Source of the DNA: Maribellus comscasis
Lineage (GTDB): Bacteria; Bacteroidota; Bacteroidia; Bacteroidales; Prolixibacteraceae
Length of the DNA stretch: 64,000 bases
NCBI RefSeq assembly: GCF_009762775.1
Contig: NZ_CP046401.1
Span: forward strand, 6,770,001-6,834,000
Direction: 5' to 3'
In this document: positions 1 through 9,632 of the stretch, piece by piece
Layout of the letters: each line of letters starts with the position of its first letter
Position numbering within the stretch: position 1 is the stretch's first letter
Made by a program: the position numbers and the translations under genes
Notes under the pieces: generated by a model
Told to the model about the DNA's origin: nothing
Databases searched by the model: none
The model's input: only the letters and a program-made list of their open reading frames with translations

Positions 1-1418
1 ATAATTTATTGAAACTGTCAATATTATTGTTGCTTTTTAGCGTTGGATGTAGAGAAAAAATTTTGGAAAAAGACCAGTTTCCTAATGTCATTATCTTCTT
101 CTGCGATGACCTTGGTTATGGCGATATCGGACCATTTGGGCACCCAACTATCCATACGCCCAATTTGGATAAAATGGCTGAAGAGGGACAAAAATGGACA
201 AACTTCTATGTCGCGGCACCAGTTTGTACCCCAAGTAGGGCAGGAATACTTACAGGGCGATTACCGATACGTTCAGGGATGTGTAGCGAAAACAGAAGGG
301 TTTTGTTTCCTGATTCAGAAGGCGGATTGCCACCAAGTGAGATTACGATTGCCAAAGCGTTAAAAACAAAAGGCTATTCAACAGCTTGTATTGGCAAATG
401 GCATTTGGGACATTTGCCACAATATAGTCCTAATGCACATGGATTTGATTATTATTTTGGCATACCATACAGCAATGATATGGATAGGGAAGAAGGTGTA
501 AAACCTTATGAATCATGCATCGATCCGAAAGTTGAATACTTTAATGTACCTCTCATGCGTAATTCAGAGATTATTGAACGACCAGCAAATCAAGAAACAA
601 TTACTAAAAGATATACTAAGGAAGCAATCAATTTTATTGATGAGAACAAGAGTAAACCTTTTTTTCTTTATCTGGCACATTCAATGCCACATGTCCCGCT
701 CTTCAGATCAGAAGATTTTGCAAATAAGAGTCTTCGTGGAGTTTATGGAGACGTAATTGAAGAATTGGATTGGAGCATAGGAAGGATTCTGGATAAATTA
801 GAAGAAAGTGGTTTAGATGAAAATACCATGGTGGTTTTTACATCTGATAATGGGCCTTGGCTGATTTTCAACGAATTTGGTGGGAGTGCCGGTTTGTTGA
901 GAGGTGGAAAGGGAGGAACGTTTGAAGGAGGAATGCGGGAACCGACCGTGTTTTGGTGGCCTGGAAAAATCGAACACCGGATTGTAATGGATATTGGTTC
1001 TACCTTGGATTTACTCCCTACAATATGCAGCCTAACCGGCATTGAATTGGATAAGGATCGGATTTATGATGGTTTTGATCTATCTCCCGTTTTATTTAGT
1101 GGTGAAAAAAGTGAAAGAAACATAATTTATTACTATCGTGATACCGAAGTCTATGCAATTCGGAATGGATCTTTCAAGGCACATTTTAAAACAAAGGATG
1201 AATACGGTTCAAACGAAACGATATCTCACAATCCTCCGCTATTGTATGACTTAAATGTAGACCCTTCAGAGAAATATAACATATCAGATAAACATCCTCA
1301 TATAATTCAGGAGATGAAGGTTTTGCTTAAAGAGCATCAATCAACAGTTGTCCCAGTTGAAAATCAGTTAGAAAAATTTGAGAACAAAGAGGAAGATTAT
1401 CAATCAAAAAGTTTGTAG
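1..1418 (+). CDS. Family S1 sulfatase, lipoprotein (5' end probably outside the window)
   Basis: Arylsulfatase-type hydrolase that would remove sulfate esters from glycans in the periplasm or at the cell surface. Counting from the TTG at position 9, a lipoprotein signal ends in a lipobox with Cys14. Metal-binding Asp33-Asp34 follow, then the C-T-P-S-R formylglycine motif with Cys73, a G-K-W-H-L-G-H motif, and a T-S-D-N-G-P motif near residue 280. Length (about 470 aa) is normal for S1. The frame is open to the window edge with no ATG, so the true start is probably upstream. The next gene starts 82 bp downstream on the same strand. The S1 subfamily, and hence the substrate, cannot be fixed by eye; the gene context points to a sulfated fucose- or uronate-containing polysaccharide. 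Confidence 0.93.
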   Translation, partial: NLLKLSILLLLFSVGCREKILEKDQFPNVIIFFCDDLGYGDIGPFGHPTIHTPNLDKMAEEGQKWTNFYVAAPVCTPSRAGILTGRLPIRSGMCSENRRVLFPDSEGGLPPSEITIAKALKTKGYSTACIGKWHLGHLPQYSPNAHGFDYYFGIPYSNDMDREEGVKPYESCIDPKVEYFNVPLMRNSEIIERPANQETITKRYTKEAINFIDENKSKPFFLYLAHSMPHVPLFRSEDFANKSLRGVYGDVIEELDWSIGRILDKLEESGLDENTMVVFTSDNGPWLIFNEFGGSAGLLRGGKGGTFEGGMREPTVFWWPGKIEHRIVMDIGSTLDLLPTICSLTGIELDKDRIYDGFDLSPVLFSGEKSERNIIYYYRDTEVYAIRNGSFKAHFKTKDEYGSNETISHNPPLLYDLNVDPSEKYNISDKHPHIIQEMKVLLKEHQSTVVPVENQLEKFENKEEDYQSKSL

Positions 1419-1500
1419 CGTTATGGACAATCTAAGATTTGTAAACGCAGTTGAGTCAGATATAGGAAGTTTTAAATAATAATGGTTAAAAGTTAAAACT

Positions 1501-2481
1501 ATGATTAACATTCGGAATATTTTTTTGTTGAATACACTCTTTTTAATTTTGGGATGTAGCGATAAACGTGAACATTCGAGTCTGTTAAGTCGCGCTGAAA
1601 TACCCTATATTTTCGGAGAGAGCAAGCACATTATAGATGCGAACCCAAATCCTGATACAGACCCCAACAAGTGGTATACAAATGATCATTGTTTTGTTGT
1701 TGACAAGGACAGCACCATACATTGGTTCGGTATTAATAATCCTCTGCCTGATGAACGTAGCCAACTTTACCAAAGTCATCCTTTTACCGGACATTTGATA
1801 GCCAAAAATCCTAATGGACCTTGGGAGAGATTGCCATTTATATTTGATGAAAAAGCAGAGTATTTGGGTGCGCCTTTTGTTATCTGGCACGAAGAATCAC
1901 AAAGATGGGTGATGGTAATACAAACCGGACCTTCTGATTTTAGAGGGCTTGAAGTTTGTTGGTCAGAAGATTTGTACAATTGGAAACGAACCAGGAAGCG
2001 CATTTTGTCAAATGTTATATGGGAAGGTACACGCGACCCTCATATCATAAAAGGTGCCGATGGTAAATACTGGATACACCTTGTAACCACCAAAAAACTG
2101 GGCAAAACAAATGAATCACAGGTGATTCGAATTAAAACTGCTGACTTTGAAAATTTTGAAGATCCAAAAACAGTATTAAAAATTACAGATGATGTAAAAT
2201 GGAGTGGAGTAGAATCTCCCGTATTTATACAAAGGGGAGATTTATGGTACCTGTTTTTTACATACGCACACAGAAGATATGCCGAAACAATAGTTGTTGT
2301 TTCTGATACACCAGAATTTTTTGATTACGAAAAGAACGTAATTACGACTCTTTTTAGCCATGCCGCTGAAATATTTAATTACGGTGGCGTAACTTATATT
2401 TCATCATGCGGCCCCGAGGATCAACATGTACTTAATACACACGGTGTGACACTAGCAGAGCTCAGATGGATGCAGCAATAA
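1501..2481 (+). CDS. GH43/GH32-clan five-bladed beta-propeller glycosidase, lipoprotein
   Basis: A 326-aa predicted lipoprotein (lipobox L-I-L-G-C near residue 19) with the repeated W/F-x-x-S-x-D-L-x-x-W blade signatures of furanosidase beta-propellers. The acidic residues typical of the clan are visible: Asp in W-Y-T-N-D-H near residue 60, Asp in T-R-D-P-H-I, and Glu in V-E-S-P-V-F. Enzymes of this fold (GH32, 43, 62, 68, 117, 130) cleave arabinose, xylose, galactose, fructose or anhydro-sugar linkages. The family within the clan is not resolved. It sits between the sulfatase and an MFS carrier gene, so a role in trimming the same glycan is inferred. Its C-terminus resembles that of the paralogue at 9,633-10,661. 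Confidence 0.8.
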   Translation: MINIRNIFLLNTLFLILGCSDKREHSSLLSRAEIPYIFGESKHIIDANPNPDTDPNKWYTNDHCFVVDKDSTIHWFGINNPLPDERSQLYQSHPFTGHLIAKNPNGPWERLPFIFDEKAEYLGAPFVIWHEESQRWVMVIQTGPSDFRGLEVCWSEDLYNWKRTRKRILSNVIWEGTRDPHIIKGADGKYWIHLVTTKKLGKTNESQVIRIKTADFENFEDPKTVLKITDDVKWSGVESPVFIQRGDLWYLFFTYAHRRYAETIVVVSDTPEFFDYEKNVITTLFSHAAEIFNYGGVTYISSCGPEDQHVLNTHGVTLAELRWMQQ

Positions 2482-2511
2482 ACAAGCATAATTATTTAAT
2501 ACTTTCTAATC

Positions 2512-3705
2512 ATGAACGATAAGACGAACAAACAACTATTTTATGCCAGTTGCCTTTCTCTTATGTCTGCTGCGCTGATATTTATTTCAAGAGAGCATTT
2601 GGGGCACATCTTAATCCAGGAAGAACAAATTCTCACCACAGCAGAATTCGGCAATATCTCCGGCTGGGCATTTAAGGGGACGGCCCTTGCCCTGCTCATT
2701 TTTTCGCCGTTAATCGACTGGTTTGGGCTTAAACGCGGGATGATCCTAGCATGGGTATTTCAGATGCTTGGGATTGTCGGTTTTATCGTAAGTGAAAATG
2801 CTACAATCATGTTAATAGCGATGACCATGGCCGGTTTTGGTTGGGGAATTCTTGAAACAACTATAAATCCATTATGTGCTGCTCAATATCCAACCCAAAA
2901 AACAAAGATGCTTAACATTCTGCATGCCTGGTGGCCGGCTGGTTTGATTATCGGCGGTTTGTTCAGCAGGTTTGTTCTGGATACGTTTTCCGCGCCCTGG
3001 CAAGCCTACATGTTAATCATGGTTGTTCCTGTTGTTATTTATGGCTTTCTGATTTTCAATAAAACATTCCCCCAAACAGAACGGGTTAATGCCAATGTTT
3101 CAAATACAAAAATGTTCAGGTCAGCTTTAAAGCCGGGGTTTCTTATCCTGCTGTTTTGCATGTCCTTAACCGCATCATCAGAACTTGCCCCAAACCAGTG
3201 GCTGGAAACCATGTTTAAGGAATATGCCAATGCCAGCGGAACGCTAATTCTTGTGTATGGCAGTTTTATCATGTTTTTCCTGCGGTTTTTTGCCGGGCCG
3301 CTGGCTAAGGCAATTAATCCGGTCGGAATAATGACAGTTTCTGCCATACTTGCTTCAATTGGATTAATCTTGTTATCGCAAGCAGCAAAATCACAAAATA
3401 TAGCCTTCATATACGCTTCAGCAACGGTGTTCTACCTGGGAGTGTGCTATATGTGGCCAACCATGTATTCGTTAGCCGCTGAACTGCATCCTGATGGCGG
3501 AGGGCTAACCATTGGCCTTACCGGGTTTGTCGGGATGTTGGGTGTCAGTGTCTGGATTCCGCAAATTGGATCGTTGGGAAGTTCATATGGCCTTGCACAT
3601 GCGTTTTTCATCGTATCATGGCTGCCCGCGCTGGCTTTTGTTGTTTTTGCAATCTGGTGGATAAAATTGAAAAGGACAAGTGGATATAAAATTGTGAAAC
3701 TATGA
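2512..3705 (+). CDS. MFS transporter, probable sugar permease
   Basis: A 397-aa polytopic inner-membrane protein with about twelve hydrophobic segments and a basic loop after the second helix (L-K-R-G), as in the major facilitator superfamily. There is no signal peptide beyond the first helix. It probably imports a mono- or oligosaccharide released by the surrounding hydrolases. The stop overlaps the start of the next gene by 4 bp (ATGA), so the two are translationally coupled and the substrate may be linked to that ADP-ribosylglycohydrolase-fold enzyme. It is clearly different from the FucP-like carrier at 24,910. The substrate cannot be read from the sequence. Confidence 0.88.
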   Translation: MNDKTNKQLFYASCLSLMSAALIFISREHLGHILIQEEQILTTAEFGNISGWAFKGTALALLIFSPLIDWFGLKRGMILAWVFQMLGIVGFIVSENATIMLIAMTMAGFGWGILETTINPLCAAQYPTQKTKMLNILHAWWPAGLIIGGLFSRFVLDTFSAPWQAYMLIMVVPVVIYGFLIFNKTFPQTERVNANVSNTKMFRSALKPGFLILLFCMSLTASSELAPNQWLETMFKEYANASGTLILVYGSFIMFFLRFFAGPLAKAINPVGIMTVSAILASIGLILLSQAAKSQNIAFIYASATVFYLGVCYMWPTMYSLAAELHPDGGGLTIGLTGFVGMLGVSVWIPQIGSLGSSYGLAHAFFIVSWLPALAFVVFAIWWIKLKRTSGYKIVKL

Positions 3706-5264
3706 TAAATAATAAAGTGCTTCTGATAGGAATATTCATACTCTTTTTACACTCAAGTATGAGTGCCCGGAATAGTAGTGGGGAGTCCTCTGAAATTGTG
3801 ATGAAAAAAGAGGTTTTAATGGATAAAGTTAAAGGTGCCTGGGCCGCCCAAACCATTGGGGTAACTTTTGGAATTCCTGTTGAGTTCAAGTTCAATACCA
3901 TGATGGTTCCGGACTACTTAAAGCTTGATTATAACGAAAATTCCCTGATAAATGAATATACCCATACCCCCGGAACTTACGATGACATATACATGGATCT
4001 CACTTTTGTAGATGTAATTGAGAAAGAGGGAATTGATGCCCCGGCGCAGTCATTTGCCGATGCCTTTACCTATGCTGATTACAAACTCTGGAATGCCAAT
4101 CAAATGGGGAGGTACAATATTATGAACGGCTTAAAGCCACCGGCTTCAGGCCACTGGCTCAATAACCCATGTGCCGACGATATAGATTTTCAGATAGAAG
4201 CTGACTTTGCAGGAATTATGGCTCCCGGCATGATAAATTCAGCGGTTGAGATTTGCGATAAGGTAGGCCATATCATGAACTATGGCGATGGTTATTACGG
4301 GGGAGTTTTTGTAGCCGGGCTGTATTCTATGGCGATGGTTTCGAACGATACGAAAGATATAAAAAACATCGTGCAGAAGGCCCTGTCAGTAATTCCACCT
4401 GAAAGCCAGTTTGCTCAATGTATTCAAGATGTTATTTTAAGTTATGAAGAAAATCCGCATGATTGGAAACTCGCATGGTTTAAAGTCAGTCGAAAATGGA
4501 GTGAAGATATAGGTAATCCAATAGGTGTTTTTAAACCGTTTAACATTGACGCAAAAATTAATGCTGCCTGGGTTGTTATCGGATTGCTTTTTGGCGAAGG
4601 AGATTTTACTAAAACTTTCGAGATTGCCACACGTTGCGGCGACGATGCTGATTGTAACCCCGCTACAGCAGGCGGAATATTAGGAGCCATAACTGGTTTT
4701 AAAAATATTCCCGACTATTGGAAACAGGGACTGGACAAGGTGGAAAATATCCCCTTTTACGGTACTGAAATCTCACTTTCTAAAGCCTATCAACTGTCAT
4801 ACAAACACGCTGAACAAATGATAGTTAGAAATGGAGGAAACATTACAGAGAATGAGCTGATAATTAAAACACAGGGACCAGTTGAAATACCATTAGAGGT
4901 TTCATTTAAGGGACATTACCCAACCCAATCAATAATTCCATCAAAAGTTGGAAATAATATTGAATTTGAGTTTGAAGGGATTGGATTTGTATTAGCTGCA
5001 CCACCGAATGGCGTAAATTACGAAGAGAATTACGTTTTTGAAATTGAACTTTATATTAATGGGAAATTAGTAGAGGAAGCCAAAATTCCAACAGAGTTTA
5101 ATAAAAGGAGATATGTTCTCTGCTGGAGATATGAATTGCCAAGAACCAGACACCATGTTTTAATTAAGATACGGAATCCATCATTGAAATATGAGATGCC
5201 ATTCAGGCACGCAATTGTATATGATGATAAACCGAACAAACTGGATTTTGACTTTAAAAAATAG
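3702..5264 (+). CDS. Exported ADP-ribosylglycohydrolase-fold protein
   Basis: A 520-aa protein with an N-terminal signal peptide (about residues 1-21). The ADP-ribosylglycohydrolase (DraG/ARH, PF03747) fold spans roughly residues 38-370. Motifs visible are K-V-K-G-A-W-A-A-Q near residue 43, an acidic pair in G-T-Y-D-D-I-Y-M-D, and a second pair in C-G-D-D-A-D-C-N-P-A-T, which in known members bind two divalent metal ions. A beta-rich C-terminal extension of about 130 residues is not part of the core fold. Known members remove ADP-ribose from proteins or DNA. Export and placement inside a glycan-degradation operon suggest that this one acts on a carbohydrate N- or O-glycoside instead; that is inference. 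It overlaps the preceding MFS gene by 4 bp. Confidence 0.85.
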   Translation: MINNKVLLIGIFILFLHSSMSARNSSGESSEIVMKKEVLMDKVKGAWAAQTIGVTFGIPVEFKFNTMMVPDYLKLDYNENSLINEYTHTPGTYDDIYMDLTFVDVIEKEGIDAPAQSFADAFTYADYKLWNANQMGRYNIMNGLKPPASGHWLNNPCADDIDFQIEADFAGIMAPGMINSAVEICDKVGHIMNYGDGYYGGVFVAGLYSMAMVSNDTKDIKNIVQKALSVIPPESQFAQCIQDVILSYEENPHDWKLAWFKVSRKWSEDIGNPIGVFKPFNIDAKINAAWVVIGLLFGEGDFTKTFEIATRCGDDADCNPATAGGILGAITGFKNIPDYWKQGLDKVENIPFYGTEISLSKAYQLSYKHAEQMIVRNGGNITENELIIKTQGPVEIPLEVSFKGHYPTQSIIPSKVGNNIEFEFEGIGFVLAAPPNGVNYEENYVFEIELYINGKLVEEAKIPTEFNKRRYVLCWRYELPRTRHHVLIKIRNPSLKYEMPFRHAIVYDDKPNKLDFDFKK

Positions 5265-5286
5265 ATCAACCTAAAACTAAATTGCT

Positions 5287-7845
5287 ATGAAGCAAAAAAT
5301 AATTATCGTTTTGGTTTTGCTGAGTTTTGTCTCTTGTACGTCAAAACAATCTCGGAAGAATGCTGAAAGAGAATTTAACAGTGAGTATTCCGGTGATAAT
5401 CTGAACCATCTTGCTTTTCCTATTGGAGGTATTGGTGCAGGTATGGTATGTTTGGAAGGAACAGGAAAAATTTCACATGTTTCGGTCCGAAACCAACCAA
5501 ACATTTTTAACAACCCGTTTATTATGGCTGCAATTGCGATAAAAGGGCTGGAAAATGGAGCTAAAGTATTGGAAGGGCCGGTTACTAAATCGAAAATTTT
5601 TGGCAACAGGGGATCAGGAAATGGCTGGGGACATTACGGGCTTCCCCGTTTCGACAATGTCACATTTGCTACACGTTTTCCATTTGCAACAATAAAATTT
5701 AATGACGATGACATACCTATGGACATTAGTTTAAGGGGCTGGAGTCCCTTTATTCCAATAGATGAAGACAATTCAAGTTTACCTGTTGGTGGTTTGGAAT
5801 ACACTTTTAAAAACACCGGTAACAAGGAGATTGAAGCAAATTTCTCCTTTCATTCCAGAAATTTTATGGCAATAGATGGAACAAATGCCAAGAAAACTAT
5901 TTCGGGCATTAATAATGGATTTTTACTAAGTCAAAGTTGTTTGCCCGATCAGCCTGCATTAAAAGGCGATTTTGCAATTTTCACCGATAATAACGATGCT
6001 ATTGTTGATCTTTGCTGGTTTCGCGGAGGCTGGTTCGATTCCAGAACAATGCTCTGGGACGACATCCAAAGTTTTACTTTTAAGGAAGATACAACAACAG
6101 TTAATTCACCGGGTGCTTCAATTTATGTTCCCTTCAAATTAAAACCTGGAGAAAAGAAGACCATTAAAGTTATGATGGCATGGTATGTTCCTCATTCCGA
6201 AATTCGGGAAGGGTTGCCGGCTGTTGACGAGAAGACTGTCGCTAATACGATTAGCCAGAATTGTGACCCATCTACCGGCTGTTGTACCGATATGAGCGAA
6301 ATTTATTATGAGCCCTGGTATGCCGGACGATTCAAGGACATCAGCGGATTGACCCGATACTGGAAAATGAATTATGACGAATTGCGGTACAAAAGTGAAC
6401 TTTTTACTAATTCATTTTATAAGAGTAATTTGCCTCCGGAGGTTATCGAAGCCATTGCGGCAAATCTTACAATTCTGAAATCGCCAACCGTTTTACGTGT
6501 TAAGAACGGAAAACTTTGGGCCTGGGAAGGCTGTCATGATGCCGCTGGTTGTTGCTATGGTTCTTGTACGCATGTCTGGAATTATGCACAGGCAATACCT
6601 CATCTTTTCCCAAAACTTGAGCGAAGTTTACGTGAAACTGAATTTGAAATCGCTCAGGATGATAAAGGGCACCAGGTGTTCAGATCGCCACTCCCCATTG
6701 AGACACCATCACATGATTTTTATGCTGCTGCCGATGGACAACTTGGAGGAATTATGAAAGCTTACCGGGAGTGGCGTATTTCAGGCGATACGAAATGGAT
6801 GAAATCACTTTATCCGAGGATAAAACAAAGCCTGGATTATTGTATTGCAACCTGGGACCCTAAAAGAAAAGGTCTAATAGAAGAGCCGCATCATAACACC
6901 TATGATATTGAATTTTGGGGGCCGGACGGAATGTGTACCAGTTTTTATTTGGGAGCGCTTCGAGCAATTATTGAAATGGGCAACGCGGTAAATGAAAATA
7001 TATCAGAATACGAGAGCCTATTTAATAAAGGAAAAGAATATTTGGAAGCAGAGTTGTATGATGGTGAGTACTTTATTCAGGAAATCAAATGGAAAGAACT
7101 AGAGGCAAAAGACCCGGTAATGAAGGCACAGATAGGAATCAACATGAATTATTCTTCTGAGGCAATTGAACTTCTTGAAAAAGAAGGGCCAAAGTATCAA
7201 TATGGAACAGGATGCCTTTCTGATGGGATATTGGGTTGCTGGATTGGAAGCGTTTGCGGGTTGGGCAATTTTGTTGATAATGAGAAAGTTTTAAGCCATT
7301 TGAACGCCGTTTACAACTATAATTTTAAAACAGATCTGTCTGACCATGTAAATCCGCAACGTCCGGGATATGCTGTTGGTAAAGAAGGCGGATTATTAAT
7401 TTGTTCATGGCCTAAAGGAGGTAAATTGTCATTGCCATTTGTATACAGCAGCGAAGTTTGGACAGGCATTGAGTACCAGGTCGCTTCTCATTTAATGATG
7501 ATGGGTGAAGTAGAAAAAGGACTGGAGATTGTGCAGGAAGTTCGTAAACGATATGATGGAAGAACGAGGAACCCTTTTAATGAATACGAATGCGGGCACT
7601 GGTATGCACGCGCAATGGCCAGTTACGGCCTGCTTCAGGGCTTGACAGGAGTACGGTATGATGCAGTTGACCGAACACTGTTTATCGACTCAAAAATCGG
7701 AGACTTTGTTAGCTTTTTATCCACCGAAACCGGATTTGGAAATGTAAGCCTGATAAATGGCGAACCTGAAGTTGATGTGGTTTATGGAGATATTGATATT
7801 GATAAAGTAATTGTTTCTGGAGTTGAAAAACCTGTTTTAGACTGA
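5287..7845 (+). CDS. GH116 family glycoside hydrolase, lipoprotein
   Basis: An 852-aa predicted lipoprotein (lipobox S-F-V-S-C near residue 17). The N-terminal beta-sandwich domain begins with P-I-G-G-I-G-A-G-M, the characteristic start of GH116 (bile-acid beta-glucosidase/GBA2-like). The C-terminal (alpha/alpha)6 domain contains E-P-H-H-N-T-Y-D-I-E-F-W-G-P-D-G-M-C, which matches the nucleophile (Glu) and acid/base (Asp) regions of the family, and ends with N-P-F-N-E-Y-E-C-G-H-W-Y-A. GH116 enzymes act on beta-glucosides, beta-xylosides or N-acetylglucosaminides. The length is normal. The start lies 22 bp after the preceding stop, so it belongs to the same transcription unit. Confidence 0.9.
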   Translation: MKQKIIIVLVLLSFVSCTSKQSRKNAEREFNSEYSGDNLNHLAFPIGGIGAGMVCLEGTGKISHVSVRNQPNIFNNPFIMAAIAIKGLENGAKVLEGPVTKSKIFGNRGSGNGWGHYGLPRFDNVTFATRFPFATIKFNDDDIPMDISLRGWSPFIPIDEDNSSLPVGGLEYTFKNTGNKEIEANFSFHSRNFMAIDGTNAKKTISGINNGFLLSQSCLPDQPALKGDFAIFTDNNDAIVDLCWFRGGWFDSRTMLWDDIQSFTFKEDTTTVNSPGASIYVPFKLKPGEKKTIKVMMAWYVPHSEIREGLPAVDEKTVANTISQNCDPSTGCCTDMSEIYYEPWYAGRFKDISGLTRYWKMNYDELRYKSELFTNSFYKSNLPPEVIEAIAANLTILKSPTVLRVKNGKLWAWEGCHDAAGCCYGSCTHVWNYAQAIPHLFPKLERSLRETEFEIAQDDKGHQVFRSPLPIETPSHDFYAAADGQLGGIMKAYREWRISGDTKWMKSLYPRIKQSLDYCIATWDPKRKGLIEEPHHNTYDIEFWGPDGMCTSFYLGALRAIIEMGNAVNENISEYESLFNKGKEYLEAELYDGEYFIQEIKWKELEAKDPVMKAQIGINMNYSSEAIELLEKEGPKYQYGTGCLSDGILGCWIGSVCGLGNFVDNEKVLSHLNAVYNYNFKTDLSDHVNPQRPGYAVGKEGGLLICSWPKGGKLSLPFVYSSEVWTGIEYQVASHLMMMGEVEKGLEIVQEVRKRYDGRTRNPFNEYECGHWYARAMASYGLLQGLTGVRYDAVDRTLFIDSKIGDFVSFLSTETGFGNVSLINGEPEVDVVYGDIDIDKVIVSGVEKPVLD

Positions 7846-7925
7846 AGTCTCATGTAGCTAATTTCCTTTTGGACGCATTATGAGTCTTCACTGAAATTAA
7901 TAGCTGAAATGATAAAAGTATAAAT

Positions 7926-7988
7926 ATCGCTTCTACAACATCCTACTTACAGGAAATTAGTCTGGCAAAATTAAAATAGGAAACTAAA
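7926..7988 (+). pseudogene. Remnant of the 3' end of a GH43-like gene
   Basis: This stretch reads I-A-S-T-T-S-Y-L-Q-E-I-S-L-A-K-L-K-stop-E-T-K. It is nearly identical at DNA level to the last about 63 bp of the intact gene at 9,633-10,661 (I-A-S-T-T-P-D-L-Q-K-I-S-L-A-K-L-K-W-E-T-K). The Trp codon TGG has become TAG. No other part of the gene was recognised upstream, so this is the decayed tail of a lost paralogue. It lies in the otherwise empty 199-bp gap between the GH116 gene and the PKD/LamG gene. Confidence 0.75.
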
Positions 7989-8044
7989 AATAATAGTAAA
8001 AGAAAGTAAAACATATTCTTGACTCAACAAATAATGAAATCAAA

Positions 8045-9580
8045 ATGGTTAAACGAATTAAGGTCATATTGTACTTCATAATTATTTCTATAATTGAATG
8101 TTTCCCTGCTGATTTATCTTTTAATGAAACCTTTTCAGATACAAATCTTGAGTCTCGCGGTTGGGAGTGGATTCGTGAGTCCGGTACCGACTGGAAAATA
8201 GTAAATGGACAGCTCGATTGGGCTTTTTGTAGAAAAACAATTTGGCGGGAATATAATGGTAATATTCCACTTCTTTTGCGTAGTGCTCCTTCCTTGGGAT
8301 TAAATCCTTCAACCGAAGTTACAGTTAATATGGCTAACTATAATAACTCTGGTGCTCAGGTTGGCTTAATATGGTACTACAGCGATGACGATTATGTTAA
8401 ACTCGTAGTAGAAAACCTTAGGCAAGGATTGAGTATTGGATTTTTACAGGAACACAATATAAGTGGCCATACAATACATATTCTTCTTCCCGAAGAATAT
8501 ACAAAGCATGATTTAAAAATTGCAGTGGAAGGTAAAAATTTGGTGGCTTTTTATAGAAGGAATGGAAGCTTAATCTGGAACTATGCAGGTGAATATCCTT
8601 TAATGGTTCGATCAGACCTGCCATTAAAAGTTGGTTTGATGACGCAACTGGGACCAAATGAGACACGGGTACAGGCTGATGACTTCAAGATAATAACAAA
8701 TGTACCAGATGGACCAATTGCACTTTTTGACGCTCATAAAGTAGATAAACGAAACTGTCGGAATGGAGTTGCTCCAATGACAGTTGCTCTTGACGGATCA
8801 ATGTCATATGGCTTTAATTTGCATTACCTATGGAAATTTGGAGACGGTGTGTCTAGCTCGACATCCAAAGTAAACCACACCTTTACGAAACCTGGAACTT
8901 ATAAGGTATCATTAACCGTAACCGATTCATGTAACAAAACGGATAAATTAACTACACAATTCCACGTTGTTAACGAAATTCTTAATGACGAGGATTTAAT
9001 TCTTGACTTACCGTTTAACGAGCCTGACGGTATTACTGCATATGATTACTCCCGTTATGATAATGTAGCATACCTTGAACTTGGAGCTAAACGGGTAGAA
9101 GGTAAACATGGGAAAGCAGTAAGGCTGTATGGTGGCAACGATGTTGTGATCGTTAGATCAGATAGTTCGCTCAATGGTGCTTTTAATGAACTATCGATGA
9201 GTGTATGGATTAAGCTTTTTAATGCACAGGAAGGAGCTCGCATTTTGTGCAAGACCAATTATGACCATAATAATCCTTGGGAACTTTACATTAGAAATGG
9301 CAAACTGGTGTTTAAATGTAAGGGCGAACTAAGCTCTTTTGATGATATTCCGCTCAATGAATGGGTTCACCTTGCCGCTGTATATGATGGAAGCAAAAGT
9401 ACCATTTATTTTAATGGAGTTTTACAAGGAACACTTCCCGGTGCAGGTGATATTTCAAATAATACACGATACTTTCAAATTGGCTATGCAGATACTCATG
9501 AAGGACTTATTGGTTTAATAGACAATGTTAAGGTATACAAACGGGCATTAAGTATTGATGAGATTAATAAACTGTTTTAA
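8045..9580 (+). CDS. Secreted modular protein: beta-sandwich (DUF1349-like), PKD, LamG
   Basis: A 511-aa exported protein with a signal peptide at about residues 1-20. Residues about 20-220 form a concanavalin-like sandwich resembling DUF1349 (F-S-D-T-N-L-E-S-R-G-W-E-W start, L-K-V-G-L-M-T near the end). Residues about 225-310 form a PKD domain with the typical W-K-F-G-D-G and G-T-Y-K-V-S-L-T-V-T-D motifs. Residues about 330-510 form a LamG-type laminin-G/concanavalin domain with W-V-H-L-A-A-V-Y-D-G and L-I-D-N-V-K-V-Y-K-R-A-L-S. No catalytic signature is obvious. It may bind glycan or anchor other enzymes, or it may be a remote glycosidase. Flanked by the GH43-like remnant and the intact GH43-like gene. 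Confidence 0.85.
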   Translation: MVKRIKVILYFIIISIIECFPADLSFNETFSDTNLESRGWEWIRESGTDWKIVNGQLDWAFCRKTIWREYNGNIPLLLRSAPSLGLNPSTEVTVNMANYNNSGAQVGLIWYYSDDDYVKLVVENLRQGLSIGFLQEHNISGHTIHILLPEEYTKHDLKIAVEGKNLVAFYRRNGSLIWNYAGEYPLMVRSDLPLKVGLMTQLGPNETRVQADDFKIITNVPDGPIALFDAHKVDKRNCRNGVAPMTVALDGSMSYGFNLHYLWKFGDGVSSSTSKVNHTFTKPGTYKVSLTVTDSCNKTDKLTTQFHVVNEILNDEDLILDLPFNEPDGITAYDYSRYDNVAYLELGAKRVEGKHGKAVRLYGGNDVVIVRSDSSLNGAFNELSMSVWIKLFNAQEGARILCKTNYDHNNPWELYIRNGKLVFKCKGELSSFDDIPLNEWVHLAAVYDGSKSTIYFNGVLQGTLPGAGDISNNTRYFQIGYADTHEGLIGLIDNVKVYKRALSIDEINKLF

Positions 9581-9632
9581 AATAACATACAGTTAATTTT
9601 TTTTGACGGATTTTTTATCAAAAAATATTGAA

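Noticed and set aside
2512..3705. First MFS carrier as a second FucP
   Set aside because: It lacks the F-A-W-A-I-P-N-N-L and R-L-N-F-S-Q-S-F-N-P-F-G motifs seen in the carrier at 24,910.
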